From Holophaga foetida DSM 6591 (GTDB lineage: Bacteria; Acidobacteriota; Holophagae; Holophagales; Holophagaceae): a stretch of DNA of 64,000 nucleotides. The translations under genes and the position numbers were made by a program. The number at the start of each line of letters is the position of its first letter. Positions within the stretch are counted from its first letter, which is position 1. The notes below the pieces were generated by a model, which ran no database searches, was not told the DNA's origin, and saw only the letters and a program-made list of their open reading frames with translations. Location: contig NZ_KI912268.1 in NCBI RefSeq assembly GCF_000242615.2, forward strand, positions 2,851,766 through 2,915,765. Direction: 5' to 3'. Below are positions 1 to 8,666 of this stretch, piece after piece.

Positions 1-644
1 CGCTTCCACCCCCATGTCCACGTGCTGGCCACGGCGGGCGGGCTTTCGCTGGATGGGAGCCGGTTCGTCCACGCCAGAAAGGACTACCTGTTCCCGGTGA
101 AGGCCATGGGCAAGCTGCTGCGGGGAAAGATGCTGGATGCCCTGCGAGGACTCCGCCGGAAGGGCATCCTGCCAGATCAGGGCTTCAATGCCCTCATGGC
201 CACCCTCGCCCGCCACAAGTCCTGGGTCGTCTATGCGAAAGCCCCCTTCCGGCGTTCCCAGCATGTGCTGAGCTACCTGGGGCGCTACACCCACCGGGTG
301 GGTATCGCCAATTCCCGGCTGATCGACGTGGGCCGGGGCATGTCACCTTCCGCACCCGGGGCCAGCAGACCGTCACCCTCCACCCCATCGAGTTCCTGCG
401 CCGCTTTGTCCAGCATGTCCTTCCGGATGGCTTCCATAAGATCCGGCACTTTGGCCTCTACGCCTCGGCCCAGGGTGGAGGTCTGCTGGAACAGGCCAGG
501 GCCCTGCTGCCTGCTCCGAAACCCAGAGCCGAGGCGTGTCCAGCCGAAGGCACGGGGCAACGCTGCCCTCATTGTGGTGGTCTGATCCTCTGGCGACCGC
601 TGATGAGTGAAGCCTCCAGGGCACCCCCGGCGGTGATGCCATGA
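1..644 (+). pseudogene. IS91-family transposase, 5'-truncated by window and frameshifted
   Basis: Reading frame 1 from the window edge gives a HPHVHVLATAGGLS segment and then YLGRYTHRVGI, both typical of Y2 (HUH-type) IS91/IS801 transposases. Similarity in this frame stops near 327-338. It resumes in frame 3 from about 339, with HVTFRTRGQQ, then FVQHVLPDGFHKIRHFGLYA, and a terminal CPHCGGLILW zinc-finger-like motif ending at the TGA at 642-644. The coding sequence therefore carries a frameshift of -1 (or +2), and the enzyme is presumably dead. The N-terminal part, including the first catalytic residues, lies outside the window. A sequencing error is the main alternative. The identity comes from recognised family motifs, without a database search. 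Confidence 0.82.
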
Positions 645-939
645 CTGTCAGCCTCTCAGCTATCCATCACCTGCACCACGACCTCCACCACGGCGGGACG
701 GCGAAGCCCTGCTATGACGCCAACTCGGTCCAAGCCCCTGCCGGGACTGTCGGGCTCAGCAGTCAGCAATCCCTGGGCGACAGGGGACCTGGCGTCCCCA
801 AAAGTGGATCAGCAGGCGCGATTTCCCCATAGCCCTCGCCCAACTCCCCCGCCGCTCCGGGCTTGTTCAACACCGCATTTCATCGGTGGGGGCTCCGTCT
901 ACCTGAGGCAGCCTCGCCCACGCCCCACCGACGAAATGC
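645..939. other. Non-coding stretch downstream of IS91 transposase
   Basis: No convincing gene is seen. The stretch lies between the transposase stop and the point where the phosphoesterase gene is cut off. It probably contains the right end (ori side) of the IS91-type element, whose exact boundary I could not place. It ends in the inverted repeat described separately. Confidence 0.45.
876..938. repeat. Imperfect 16-bp inverted repeat at the IS/phosphoesterase junction
   Basis: CATTTCATCGGTGGGG at 876-891 pairs with CCCCACCGACGAAATG at 923-938 (15 of 16 positions) across a 31-nt loop. It lies immediately after the stop codon of the truncated phosphoesterase read on the minus strand. It could be a terminal hairpin of the IS91-type element or a terminator. 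Confidence 0.6.
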
Positions 940-1275
940 TCACTGCTTGTAGGCCATGAGGAAGTGGTTGACCTGCTCACCGTCCTTGGTGAGGTCCCCG
1001 CTGATCATCATGAAGTCCGGTTTCTGGGTTTTCACATCCGTGAGGGCGGCATCGAGGATCTCCTCACTCTGGGCGATCATCTTTCGATCATTGGCGAGGT
1101 ATTCATCGAAGGCCGTGCCGCTGGCCCCCAGGGTTGTGGCGTCGTGGAGGTGGGTGTCGCTCATCACCGCAAAGGTGGCCTGTCCGGCGGAGTGGGAGGA
1201 ACTGCCTCCGCCGCAGCCGATAAGGGTGGCCAGGGCGAGGGCCGGGGCGAGGGCAAAACGTTGATGGGAATGCAT
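940..1275 (-). pseudogene. Truncated metallophosphoesterase lipoprotein (N-terminal fragment)
   Basis: The 111-residue product starts with a lipoprotein signal peptide (LATLIGC lipobox near residue 21). The start of a calcineurin-like phosphoesterase domain follows, with the metal-binding SDTH motif near residue 39 and the GDLT motif near 93. Members of this family normally run on for several hundred residues through GNH and GHxH metal motifs. Here the frame stops right after HFLMAYKQ, at the border of the IS91-type remnant. The most likely reading is that insertion or deletion linked to the mobile element removed the rest. The fragment cannot form a complete two-metal active site. Confidence 0.75.
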
Positions 1276-1391
1276 GCGGGCCTCCGGATTGGATTCGGCG
1301 GTTCATTGGAACCATCGGATGCTATCGGGGCCATGAATTCCAGGGTAATTGGGTGTGACTTAGAGGGCAGGCCTCCGGGGAGGGGAGGTCT

Positions 1392-1814
1392 TCATGCCTC
1401 AGGGATCACCAACTCAACCTCGTTATTTTCTCGGGAGGCCTCGGGGATCTCGGCGTCGCGGACAGAAAGGAAGACGGCGCGGGCGATGGGGGATACGGCG
1501 TCACCTGGGTTGCGGTCGGTGCAGGTCAGGGTCGCCAGGTTGAGCGTCGTGGTCCGCAATATCGTGGTCTGGCCTGCCAGATTGGTGCGGACCACCTGGT
1601 AGGGGACACCGGTCATGGCGACTTCCCGGTCGGTGTTCTGGAGGCTGAAACTCAGCGTGACGCCATCCGCGGTGCCCGGGCTCGCGGGCGAGGCTGCCAG
1701 GTTCGACGAAATCCGAGCATCGCGCACGTTGATCGCTGCCGTCGAAGAGGAAGAACAGCCAACTAGGCCAAGGGTCGCTGATAGCAGAATGAGCCTTGAT
1801 ACGAGGATATACAT
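1392..1814 (-). CDS. Hypothetical lipoprotein, 140 aa
   Basis: The protein opens with a clear lipoprotein signal (hydrophobic segment, LVGC lipobox near residue 20, then a Ser-rich linker). The rest looks like a single beta-sandwich domain: the stretch around VTLSFSLQNTDREVAMTGVPYQV resembles CARDB/Ig-like domains found in extracellular proteins. No catalytic motif is visible. It stands alone on the minus strand between the truncated phosphoesterase and the radical SAM gene. It is probably anchored in the outer or inner membrane facing the periplasm. The domain assignment is an inference from pattern only. Confidence 0.65.
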   Translation of the reverse strand: MYILVSRLILLSATLGLVGCSSSSTAAINVRDARISSNLAASPASPGTADGVTLSFSLQNTDREVAMTGVPYQVVRTNLAGQTTILRTTTLNLATLTCTDRNPGDAVSPIARAVFLSVRDAEIPEASRENNEVELVIPEA

Positions 1815-1866
1815 GGGAATTTCCTTGGATTTTTACGTCAGTGTATCACTCCTCCTCTGCGAGTGG

Positions 1867-2727
1867 TCATAGCCCCCTCGCCCACTTGGGCCTCAGCCCC
1901 ACGCGCCCCTCCAGGGCCCCGTCGATGGTGGCCAGGATGGAACCCCTGTCCCGGGGCAGGCGTCCAGCGATGGGGAGGTAGTTGGAGGCGTGGTTGGAGC
2001 GGAAGATGGCCGAGGTGGGGGCTACCTCTTCCACAAAGCAGCGCAGTTCCCACAGGAGCTCGGGCACGGAGGGCAGCTCGAAGCGGCTCTGTCGCGTGAT
2101 GGGGGTGTCCGGGATCACCGTCAGGGTCAGGGTGGATAGGTACTTGGGATCCATGGCGGTGGCCAGCCGGGCCGAGGCTCGGGCGTGCTCCAGGCTGCGC
2201 TCCTGGCCCCCGATGCCGAGAAGGAACATCAGGGATTGGTCCATGCCTGCGGCCCTGGCCTTCCGGGCCGCCTCCAGGTGCTCCCCGGCGCTGCTGCCCT
2301 TGCCGATGCGCCGCAGGGTCTCGTCGTCCCCGGATTCGGGGCCGATGTAGAGCAGGGACAGGCCCCGTTCCCGCAAACGCCGCAACTCCTCCGGCGTCTT
2401 CTCCAGGATGTTGCGGGCGGTGGCGTAGGTGCCCACCCGCCGGAGTCGGGGGAAGGCCTCCCTCAGGGCCTCCAGGATGGGCTCCCAGTGCCCCATGGGC
2501 ATGACCAGGGCATCGCCGTCGGCTACGAAGACGTGTCGCACCTCGTCGGCGAAGGTGCTGGACTCCGCGATCTCTTCCAGCAGCTCCTCCAGGGGCCTCA
2601 CCTGGAAGGGGCGGCCCCGGTACATGGCGCAGAAGGCGCAGGCGTTCCAGGAGCACCCGTGGGTGGCCTGGAGGATGAAGGACTCGGCTTCGCTGGGGGG
2701 GCGGTAGAGGGGTTCGAGGTAGCGCAC
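1867..2727 (-). CDS. Radical SAM protein (COG1032-like), 286 aa
   Basis: The [4Fe-4S]-binding cysteines are C25, C30 and C33 (CSWNACAFC). This CX4CX2C spacing differs from the usual CX3CX2C and is, as I recall, typical of this short radical SAM subfamily (sequence GCSWNxCxFC). Further family marks are YIGPESGDDETLRRI and FLLGIGGQERS in the TIM-barrel core. There is no B12 domain and no SPASM domain, and the length fits the short stand-alone group. The substrate is unknown. The gene is monocistronic, upstream of nothing obvious. The start is the ATG at 2727. A longer in-frame extension to 2752 exists but begins with unrelated residues. Confidence 0.8.
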   Translation of the reverse strand: MRYLEPLYRPPSEAESFILQATHGCSWNACAFCAMYRGRPFQVRPLEELLEEIAESSTFADEVRHVFVADGDALVMPMGHWEPILEALREAFPRLRRVGTYATARNILEKTPEELRRLRERGLSLLYIGPESGDDETLRRIGKGSSAGEHLEAARKARAAGMDQSLMFLLGIGGQERSLEHARASARLATAMDPKYLSTLTLTVIPDTPITRQSRFELPSVPELLWELRCFVEEVAPTSAIFRSNHASNYLPIAGRLPRDRGSILATIDGALEGRVGLRPKWARGL

Positions 2728-2812
2728 TCAAGCAGTCTATACGGCAGTTCATCAGCCTTTAGGATAAAATGATTAAAATATATAACTGTCGGCGAAGGCT
2801 GCTGGGTTCATG

Positions 2813-2860
2813 ATTTGCCGTCGCATCCCAGTGTGGATTTCGCTACGTTTGACGGCAAAT
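2813..2860. repeat. Inverted repeat between radical SAM gene and cheB
   Basis: ATTTGCCGTC at 2813-2822 and GACGGCAAAT at 2851-2860 are perfect 10-bp arms around a 28-nt loop. It lies in the 217-bp gap after the last gene of the chemosensory operon (transcribed leftward) and upstream of the radical SAM gene. It could be a transcription terminator without a T-tract or an operator. No gene is seen in the gap, which includes an AT-rich block near 2758-2786 that may be the radical SAM promoter. Confidence 0.45.
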
Positions 2861-2944
2861 TGGTACGACAGTGCACGCAGATGGGGAGGATCCCCTGGAG
2901 CGTCTTGATGCGGGCCACATGGCTGTCGTCGGCTTCCAGTATCC

Positions 2945-4000
2945 TCACGGCGCGCTTCTTTCCCGAGGACCGACGATGCGTTTCAACGCGGCGACCATTT
3001 CCAGTGGGTTCATCATCGCCTGGGCTGCCCCCAGATCCGCCGCCGCCTTGGGCATGCCGTAGACGACACAGCTGTCCTCATCCTGGGCGAAGGTGAGCCC
3101 TCCGGCGTTCCGGATCGCCTTCAGGCCTTGAGCCCCGTCCCGTCCCATGCCCGTGAGGAGCAGGGCGCAGGTCTGCCTGCCCGCATTCCCGGCCAGGCTG
3201 TGGAAGAGCCGATCCACAGAGGGGACCAGATGGTCCTCGGCAAGCGGCATCACCGAAGCCAGGTGGGCCGAGGAGTCCAGAATGAGATGCTGGCCCTCCT
3301 CGGGCAGGTAGAGGACCCCTGGGCGGGGGATCTCACCCTCCGCACCGGATTTGACGGCCCATCCCGTGGTTCGGGAGAGGCTGTTTCCAAAGTCCCGCAT
3401 GAACCCCTTTTCCATGTGGATGGACAGCAGGATCGGAAGCGGGAAGCCTTTGCCCAGGGCCTTCAGGATGCTCAGGATGACCGGAGGGCCGCCGGTGCTT
3501 GCGCCAATCGCCAGTAGATCCGGGGAGGAGCTGCGCGGGAGTATGAGCGGAGCCGGAGTGCGTGCATCAGAGACGGACCGTCGGGAAATGGGCTTCACAT
3601 GCTTCAGGGCCCGCAGGAGGCCCTGGAAGGCCTCCCGGCTCTCGGAGAGTTCTGCGGGCGAACCGGCCCTTGGCTTGGCCCGCGCCTCCATGGCCCCCAG
3701 GCCCAGGCACTTCATGGCCATCTCCCGGTCTCCGGCGTCCAGGGCATCACTCAGGACCACGATGGGGATGGGCTGGTTCTCCATGACCCACTGGATGAGC
3801 TGGAAGCCATCCATGCCAGGCATGTTCAGGTCGGTGACGAGGATATCCGGCCGGAGACGCTCCAGGTCGGCCCGGGCCTGCAGGCCATCCGCTCCGATGC
3901 CTGCCGAAGCCAGGTCCGGCGCACCCTCCAGCAGGCTCTGGAGCACACGGGCCACGGTGGGACTGTCTTCAGCGAAGTAGACACGGGTCACGGGTCTCAT
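2945..4000 (-). CDS. cheB: Chemotaxis response regulator protein-glutamate methylesterase (CheB/WspF-like)
   Basis: The 351-residue protein has a receiver domain (residues 1-125, phosphoacceptor D57 in TDLNMPGMDG) and a C-terminal methylesterase domain with the catalytic triad S168 (IGASTGG), H195 (SIHM) and D288 (GMGRDGAQG). It removes methyl groups from receptor glutamates in the cytoplasm and so resets receptor sensitivity. It is the last gene of the minus-strand che operon. Its ATG overlaps the cheA stop codon by 4 nt (ATGA), pointing to coupled translation. In Wsp-type systems the equivalent WspF restrains the diguanylate cyclase output. The assignment to a Wsp-like rather than a motility pathway rests on the neighbouring genes. 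Confidence 0.92.
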   Translation of the reverse strand: MRPVTRVYFAEDSPTVARVLQSLLEGAPDLASAGIGADGLQARADLERLRPDILVTDLNMPGMDGFQLIQWVMENQPIPIVVLSDALDAGDREMAMKCLGLGAMEARAKPRAGSPAELSESREAFQGLLRALKHVKPISRRSVSDARTPAPLILPRSSSPDLLAIGASTGGPPVILSILKALGKGFPLPILLSIHMEKGFMRDFGNSLSRTTGWAVKSGAEGEIPRPGVLYLPEEGQHLILDSSAHLASVMPLAEDHLVPSVDRLFHSLAGNAGRQTCALLLTGMGRDGAQGLKAIRNAGGLTFAQDEDSCVVYGMPKAAADLGAAQAMMNPLEMVAALKRIVGPRERSAP

Positions 4001-6129
4001 ATCAGATTCCGGAGGCTTTCCAGCAGTTGTTCCTGGTCAAAGCTGCCCTTGGAGAGGTAGGCGTTGGCGCCCGCATCCAGACCCCTGCGGCGATCCTCTT
4101 CGCTGGCCAGGGTGGTGACGAGCACCACGGGCAGGCGGGCCAGGGTTGGCGAGGACCGGATCCTCTCGGTGAGCTGGTAGCCATCAAGCCCCGGCATCTG
4201 GACATCGCTGACCACCGCATCGAAGGCCTGGGTGCCGAGCCGCCCCCAGGCATCCAGTCCGTCCACGGCCGGCTGGACCTTGTACCCGGCCGCTTCGAGG
4301 ATGCGGCGCAACTGGACCCGGGTGGTCAGGCTGTCATCGGCCAGGAGGATGGTCCGTGGCCGTTGGATCTCTGATGGGTCTTCAAGGGTGGCCGCTTTGC
4401 CCAGCCATGAAGACCGGGCCAGACGGACCAGGTGGATGGGATCTGCGAGCAGCAGGATCCGGCCGTCCCCCATGAGGCTGGCGCCATGGAAGGACTTCAG
4501 CCCTTTCAGCCGCATGGGCAGGGGCTTCTCCAGCACCTCGAATTCACCCACCAGTTCGTCGACCCCCAAGGCGACCTGGTCTCCGGCGGCTTCCAGGACG
4601 ACCACGTAGGACAGCTCCTGGGTTCTCGCTGGTCGGCCCAGGATGCCTCCCGCAGAGACCATCAGGATCGGCTTCCCTTCGAAGAGCAGGGCCGGTCGGC
4701 CCTCCAGCAGCTGGCGTTCGCCGGGGGAGACCTTGAGGCAGGCCCGGACGGAGACGGACGGCAACCCGAGCGTGACCCCTGAAGCGGAGACCTGGAGCAC
4801 CCGGGTGCTCGCCAGGCTCTGGGGCAGCCACAGGTGGATCTGGGTGCCCAGCCCAGGCTTGCTGAAGAGCTGGAGGTCCCCCTTGAGGTCCGCCACTTCC
4901 GTGGCGACAACATCCAGGCCCACTCCGCGTCCGCTGAACTCCGAGGCTTCCTTCCGGGTGCTGAAGCCGGGGCGGAAGAGCAGGCGGAGCAGGTCCTCCT
5001 GGCCGTCGAAGGTGCCATCGAGCAGGCCCTGCTGCTCACCGACTTCGCGGATCATTGCGAGGTCCACCCCCCTGCCGTCGTCTTCCACCCGCAGCAGGAT
5101 ACCGTTCCGCTCCTGGCTCGCGGAAAGCCGGAGCAGGCCCTGCTCGGGTTTCCCGCCCAGGCGCCTTGCATCTGGCAGCTCGATGCCGTGGTCCAGGGCA
5201 TTCCGGATCAGGTGGAGGAGGGGATCCCGCAGACCCTCGGCGAGGCGCTTGTCCAGCTCGATCTCTCCGCCCGCCGTCTCCAGGCGGGCCTGTTTCCCCA
5301 TGGCACTGGCCATATCCCTGACCCACTTGGCAGCGGGCTCGAAGAGGGTGCTCAGGGGGACCATGCGGGTCCGGAGCACGGCTGCTTCCAGGGCTTCGAA
5401 ACTGCGCTCAGAAAGGGCGGCCTCTTCGGCGAGGGCCTGGGCCAATCGATTGGCCCGCTGGACAATCCTTCCTGCCTCTTCCTTGTCCTGGGAGATGCGG
5501 CGCAGGGTCTCTTCCAGGAAATCCCGGAGTTCCGCGGCCTCCTCGGCATGGATCGTCTGGCGCTGGCGGGCTACCAGCAGCTCACCCACCTGGTTGAGAA
5601 GCGCATCCAGCTTGGGGACAGGAACCCGGAGCACCTCCAGGGGGGCATGGGAGCTCTCTGCTGGAATGCCGACGGGGCTCGTTCCCAGAAGGGGGGCTGC
5701 TGGCCTGGTCTCTGGAACGTCTGCAGCTTCAGAGGGCTCAGGGACGGCTTCCAGGCATCCCCTCACCCAGGATTCCAGTTCCGCCGCCAGGGGCGCCGTC
5801 TCCTGCTCCTCCAGGGTTGCGTGCAGGAGTTGCCCAAAGCCATCCATGGCCCTGGAAAGATGGTCGAAGTGTGTCAGCCCCAGGGCAATCCTCCCCTCCC
5901 TGAGCCTGCTCAGCACATCCTCCAGGGCATGGGCGGCCTGGGCGAGATCCATGCATCCCATGACCCGTGCCGTGCCCTTGAGGCTGTGGGCTGCGCGGAA
6001 CATGCGATCCACCCATTCCGCTTGGCCGGGATTCACTTCAAGGGCCAGGAATCCCTCCGTGAGGAGCGCGAGGTAGTCCTCACACTCCGCAGAGAAAAGG
6101 GGGCGCATATCGGGAGGGATCGCAGTCAT
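3997..6129 (-). CDS. cheA: Hybrid chemotaxis histidine kinase CheA-REC (WspE-like)
   Basis: The 710-residue kinase begins with a single HPt domain (phosphoacceptor H48 in AAHSLKGTARVMG). A CheA dimerisation and ATPase core follows (LIRNALDHGIE, DDGRGVDL and GRGVGLDVV boxes), then a CheW-like coupling domain (about 440-575) and a C-terminal receiver domain (about 590-710, VVSDVQMPGLDG). There is no separate P2 domain. CheA fused to a receiver is the arrangement of WspE and related alternative-function systems, in which phosphate passes to a separate regulator. It sits between the receptor gene and cheB, 13 nt after the receptor stop. The likely partners are the double CheW protein and the MCP encoded upstream. 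Confidence 0.92.
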   Translation of the reverse strand: MTAIPPDMRPLFSAECEDYLALLTEGFLALEVNPGQAEWVDRMFRAAHSLKGTARVMGCMDLAQAAHALEDVLSRLREGRIALGLTHFDHLSRAMDGFGQLLHATLEEQETAPLAAELESWVRGCLEAVPEPSEAADVPETRPAAPLLGTSPVGIPAESSHAPLEVLRVPVPKLDALLNQVGELLVARQRQTIHAEEAAELRDFLEETLRRISQDKEEAGRIVQRANRLAQALAEEAALSERSFEALEAAVLRTRMVPLSTLFEPAAKWVRDMASAMGKQARLETAGGEIELDKRLAEGLRDPLLHLIRNALDHGIELPDARRLGGKPEQGLLRLSASQERNGILLRVEDDGRGVDLAMIREVGEQQGLLDGTFDGQEDLLRLLFRPGFSTRKEASEFSGRGVGLDVVATEVADLKGDLQLFSKPGLGTQIHLWLPQSLASTRVLQVSASGVTLGLPSVSVRACLKVSPGERQLLEGRPALLFEGKPILMVSAGGILGRPARTQELSYVVVLEAAGDQVALGVDELVGEFEVLEKPLPMRLKGLKSFHGASLMGDGRILLLADPIHLVRLARSSWLGKAATLEDPSEIQRPRTILLADDSLTTRVQLRRILEAAGYKVQPAVDGLDAWGRLGTQAFDAVVSDVQMPGLDGYQLTERIRSSPTLARLPVVLVTTLASEEDRRRGLDAGANAYLSKGSFDQEQLLESLRNLI

Positions 6130-6142
6130 CGGCTTATTCCCG

Positions 6143-7576
6143 CTAGATCATTCGACGGAGGTTGTCCCCCATGACCTGGAGTTGGCGGACGCCTGCCCGG
6201 ATCTGGCTCATGCCGTTCACACTCTCCTTCGCACCGGCGTGGATGTTGGCGATGGCCTCGTTCACCTGGCGCACCCCGATGGCCTGCTGGCGGAGATTCA
6301 GGACGATCTGCTGGGTGTTCTGGACGGCCTCCTCCAGCGCGTCCACGATGCCATCGGCGTTCCCGATGGACTCCTGGGCCACCCGGATCGTGATATCGAC
6401 GCGCTTGCTCCCCTCTTCGGCCGTCATCACGGTGGTATTGGTGGCCCTCTGGATCTGGGAGACCATTGTGCCGATCCGCTCCAGGGCGTGCTTGCTCTGA
6501 TCGGCCAGCTTCCGGATCTCCGAGGCGACCACTGCGAAGCCTCGACCATGCTCTCCGGCGCGGGCGGCCTCCACGGCAGCATTCAGCGCAAGGAGGTTGG
6601 TCTGTCCTGCGATCTCGGAAACCGTGCCGAGGATGGTGCCAATCTGACTGGTCTGCTCCGAGAGGTCCTGGATCTGCTTGGCGATGGCATCCACCGTCAC
6701 CTTCAGGGTGCCCATCTCTTCCACATTGCCCTTGAGGTTGTCCCCCCACTGGCGGACGGCGGCCAGGGAGAGGCTGGCCCGCTGGGAGACCGCTTCTCCA
6801 CTTTCCGAGGCCTGTCCGCCCGTGGCGGTGAGCTCGTGGACGGTGCTGACGATTTCGGTCAGGGAAGAGGATTGTTCTGATATGATCTGTTCATGTTCGG
6901 TGAGGGCGGCCGCGATCTGGGTCGTGCTCGTGGCGGTGGCGTTGACGGCGTCCCCCATTTCCTGACTGGCCTTGCGGAGGGTCAGGAGGAACACTGATCC
7001 CCCAATCAGCAGGGTGATGAGGGTGGAGAGGATGGTGGCCATCTGGGTGGAGGTCCGCAGGCGGGCAGCTTCGCTTGCGAGGCCTTTCTGGATGGTGTGC
7101 TGATGCTCCGCGAAGGCGTTGAAGGGGGGCAGGAGCTCTTCGTGGATATAGAAATCATTGTTCAGCTTCCCCTTCCCGCCATTGGCGAAGCCCTGCCAGA
7201 AGGGCTCGGAGACCTCCCGCTTGTAGCGCTCGAAACGGGAGTGCCACTGCTCGTAGGGCCCGATATCCGAACCTGTCTGGGCCATGATGGCCTTGACCTC
7301 TTCGTGGAGCTGTTGCTCCTTCTCGACGTACTCCCTGTAGGCGTTCCGGGCCCTTTCGCTCGCTTCGAGGGCCTGTGCCCGGTTGGCGTTCAGGGTGGCC
7401 GCCTGGTAGAAGAGCTGCAAATCCGCCTTGCGCATGAGGTTGTCGAGCCGATCAACCTTGCTGTTGATCTCCGCCAGGGCGGAGACCTGACGATGCACGT
7501 ACCCGCCGCTGGTCAGCAGCAACAGGCCGACAAAGGCCAGCGCAGTGTATAGCTTCCGGGATAGGGACCAGGACAT
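6143..7576 (-). CDS. Methyl-accepting chemotaxis protein (WspA-like receptor)
   Basis: I place the start at the ATG at 7574-7576 ([10 protein letters not shown]). The longer frame to 7792 runs antisense over the CheW gene and has no receptor-like sequence. The 478-residue protein has TM1 at about 11-28, a helical periplasmic sensor of about 150 residues (4HB-like), TM2 at about 179-200, and a cytoplasmic signalling helix pair whose hairpin tip contains [19 protein letters not shown] near residue 330. I see no clear HAMP domain after TM2; the chain goes almost directly into the methylation helices. The ligand is unknown. Methylation by the operon's CheR and demethylation by CheB would set its signalling state. 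Confidence 0.9.
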   Translation of the reverse strand: MSWSLSRKLYTALAFVGLLLLTSGGYVHRQVSALAEINSKVDRLDNLMRKADLQLFYQAATLNANRAQALEASERARNAYREYVEKEQQLHEEVKAIMAQTGSDIGPYEQWHSRFERYKREVSEPFWQGFANGGKGKLNNDFYIHEELLPPFNAFAEHQHTIQKGLASEAARLRTSTQMATILSTLITLLIGGSVFLLTLRKASQEMGDAVNATATSTTQIAAALTEHEQIISEQSSSLTEIVSTVHELTATGGQASESGEAVSQRASLSLAAVRQWGDNLKGNVEEMGTLKVTVDAIAKQIQDLSEQTSQIGTILGTVSEIAGQTNLLALNAAVEAARAGEHGRGFAVVASEIRKLADQSKHALERIGTMVSQIQRATNTTVMTAEEGSKRVDITIRVAQESIGNADGIVDALEEAVQNTQQIVLNLRQQAIGVRQVNEAIANIHAGAKESVNGMSQIRAGVRQLQVMGDNLRRMI

Positions 7577-7586
7577 GGGGGCTCCT

Positions 7587-8666
7587 TCAGGAGAATTCGG
7601 AATCGCGGATCGAAAGGCCAGGGTGTTCCAGCAGTGCCTGGAGACTGATGAGGCTCGACAGCCGATCCCCTTCCAGCCACTCGCCTTCCAGCAATCGCTG
7701 CCCATCCTGGATGGGGTGGGGGCGAAGGCGTTCGTGAACGATGTCCACCACATTCCCGGCCGCCTCGGCGTATATCCCAAGGCTGCCGGCACCGTCCTGG
7801 ATCACCAGCAGCCGGGCGTCGGGCATCAGGCTCGCCTGGGGGATGCCCAGAAGGGGCCGGATGTCGGCGACGACCAGGGGTTCCCCCCGATAGCTTGCGA
7901 GACCCAGGATGGCTGCGGGAGTGCCGGGCACGGGGAAGATGGGGGGGAAGTGCATGATCTGGCGGATCTGCTTGAGGGGGATCGCAAAGGCTTCGCCCCC
8001 GAGGAGGATCTCCATGCAGGCATGGCCAAGGTTTTCGTCAAGGTTCCGAAGCTCCAGGGCCTCCGAAGCCCGCTGGCGCAGACGCGCTTCGACCTGGGGA
8101 TCCAACCCTCCGAAAAGGGCATCGTACCGGTCATCCTTGTCCTGGGTCCTGGCCGCCGCCTCCAGGGCTTCAAGATCCAGAAGGTGGTAGAGCCGTTCGC
8201 CTTTGCGCGCCAGGGCGCGGACGAAGGGGGGGCGGTCCTCTGCCCCGGGATCCTCCTTGGGCTTCCGCAGCTCAGCCTCATCGAACTCAAGGAGATCCTC
8301 GACCTCCTCCGCCATCAGGCCCCGCAATCCGCCCTTGGAAGAGAAGACCAGAAGCACATCCCCGGAGCTGATTCTGCGCTCGGGCAGGCCCAGGAGAAGG
8401 GCCAGGTCCAGGACCGGGATGGACTCTCCCCTGAGGTTGGAATAGCCGAGCAGGGCTCCGGTGTTCCCTTCCGTGGGTTGCAGCAAGGGCAGGTAGAGAA
8501 GCTCCGACACGGCCTCCATGGGGACGGCGTGGCGGCGGCCCGACAGACTGAAGCCCAGAAAGCTGCTGCAGGCGAAGGGAACGGGTCGCTCGCGGGGCTC
8601 ACCCCGCGTCCCCCCGACCTGGTGTTCAGGCCAAGCCTGGACATCGCGTTCGCTGGAATCTGTCAA
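7587..8666 (-). CDS. Double CheW-domain coupling protein
   Basis: The 359-residue protein contains two CheW/SH3-like domains: the first at about 32-175 ([19 protein letters not shown]), the second at about 220-350 ([19 protein letters not shown]). The N-terminal 30 residues look disordered. CheW domains dock the kinase to the receptor array. Wsp systems usually encode two separate CheW proteins (WspB and WspD). Here one polypeptide could replace both, which is an inference. The gene overlaps cheR by 4 nt (8663-8666) and ends 10 nt before the receptor start, so it is co-transcribed and probably made in fixed ratio. Confidence 0.85.
   Translation of the reverse strand: MTDSSERDVQAWPEHQVGGTRGEPRERPVPFACSSFLGFSLSGRRHAVPMEAVSELLYLPLLQPTEGNTGALLGYSNLRGESIPVLDLALLLGLPERRISSGDVLLVFSSKGGLRGLMAEEVEDLLEFDEAELRKPKEDPGAEDRPPFVRALARKGERLYHLLDLEALEAAARTQDKDDRYDALFGGLDPQVEARLRQRASEALELRNLDENLGHACMEILLGGEAFAIPLKQIRQIMHFPPIFPVPGTPAAILGLASYRGEPLVVADIRPLLGIPQASLMPDARLLVIQDGAGSLGIYAEAAGNVVDIVHERLRPHPIQDGQRLLEGEWLEGDRLSSLISLQALLEHPGLSIRDSEFS

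Noticed and set aside
641-959. Short frames (63-81 aa) downstream of the IS91 transposase
   Set aside because: No start signals or family features; they overlap the element end and the truncated phosphoesterase.
4643-6174. Long plus-strand frames (up to 477 aa) across the cheA region
   Set aside because: They are antisense to a clear CheA gene; in high-GC DNA the opposite strand is often open. Their sequences are low in hydrophobic structure and match nothing.
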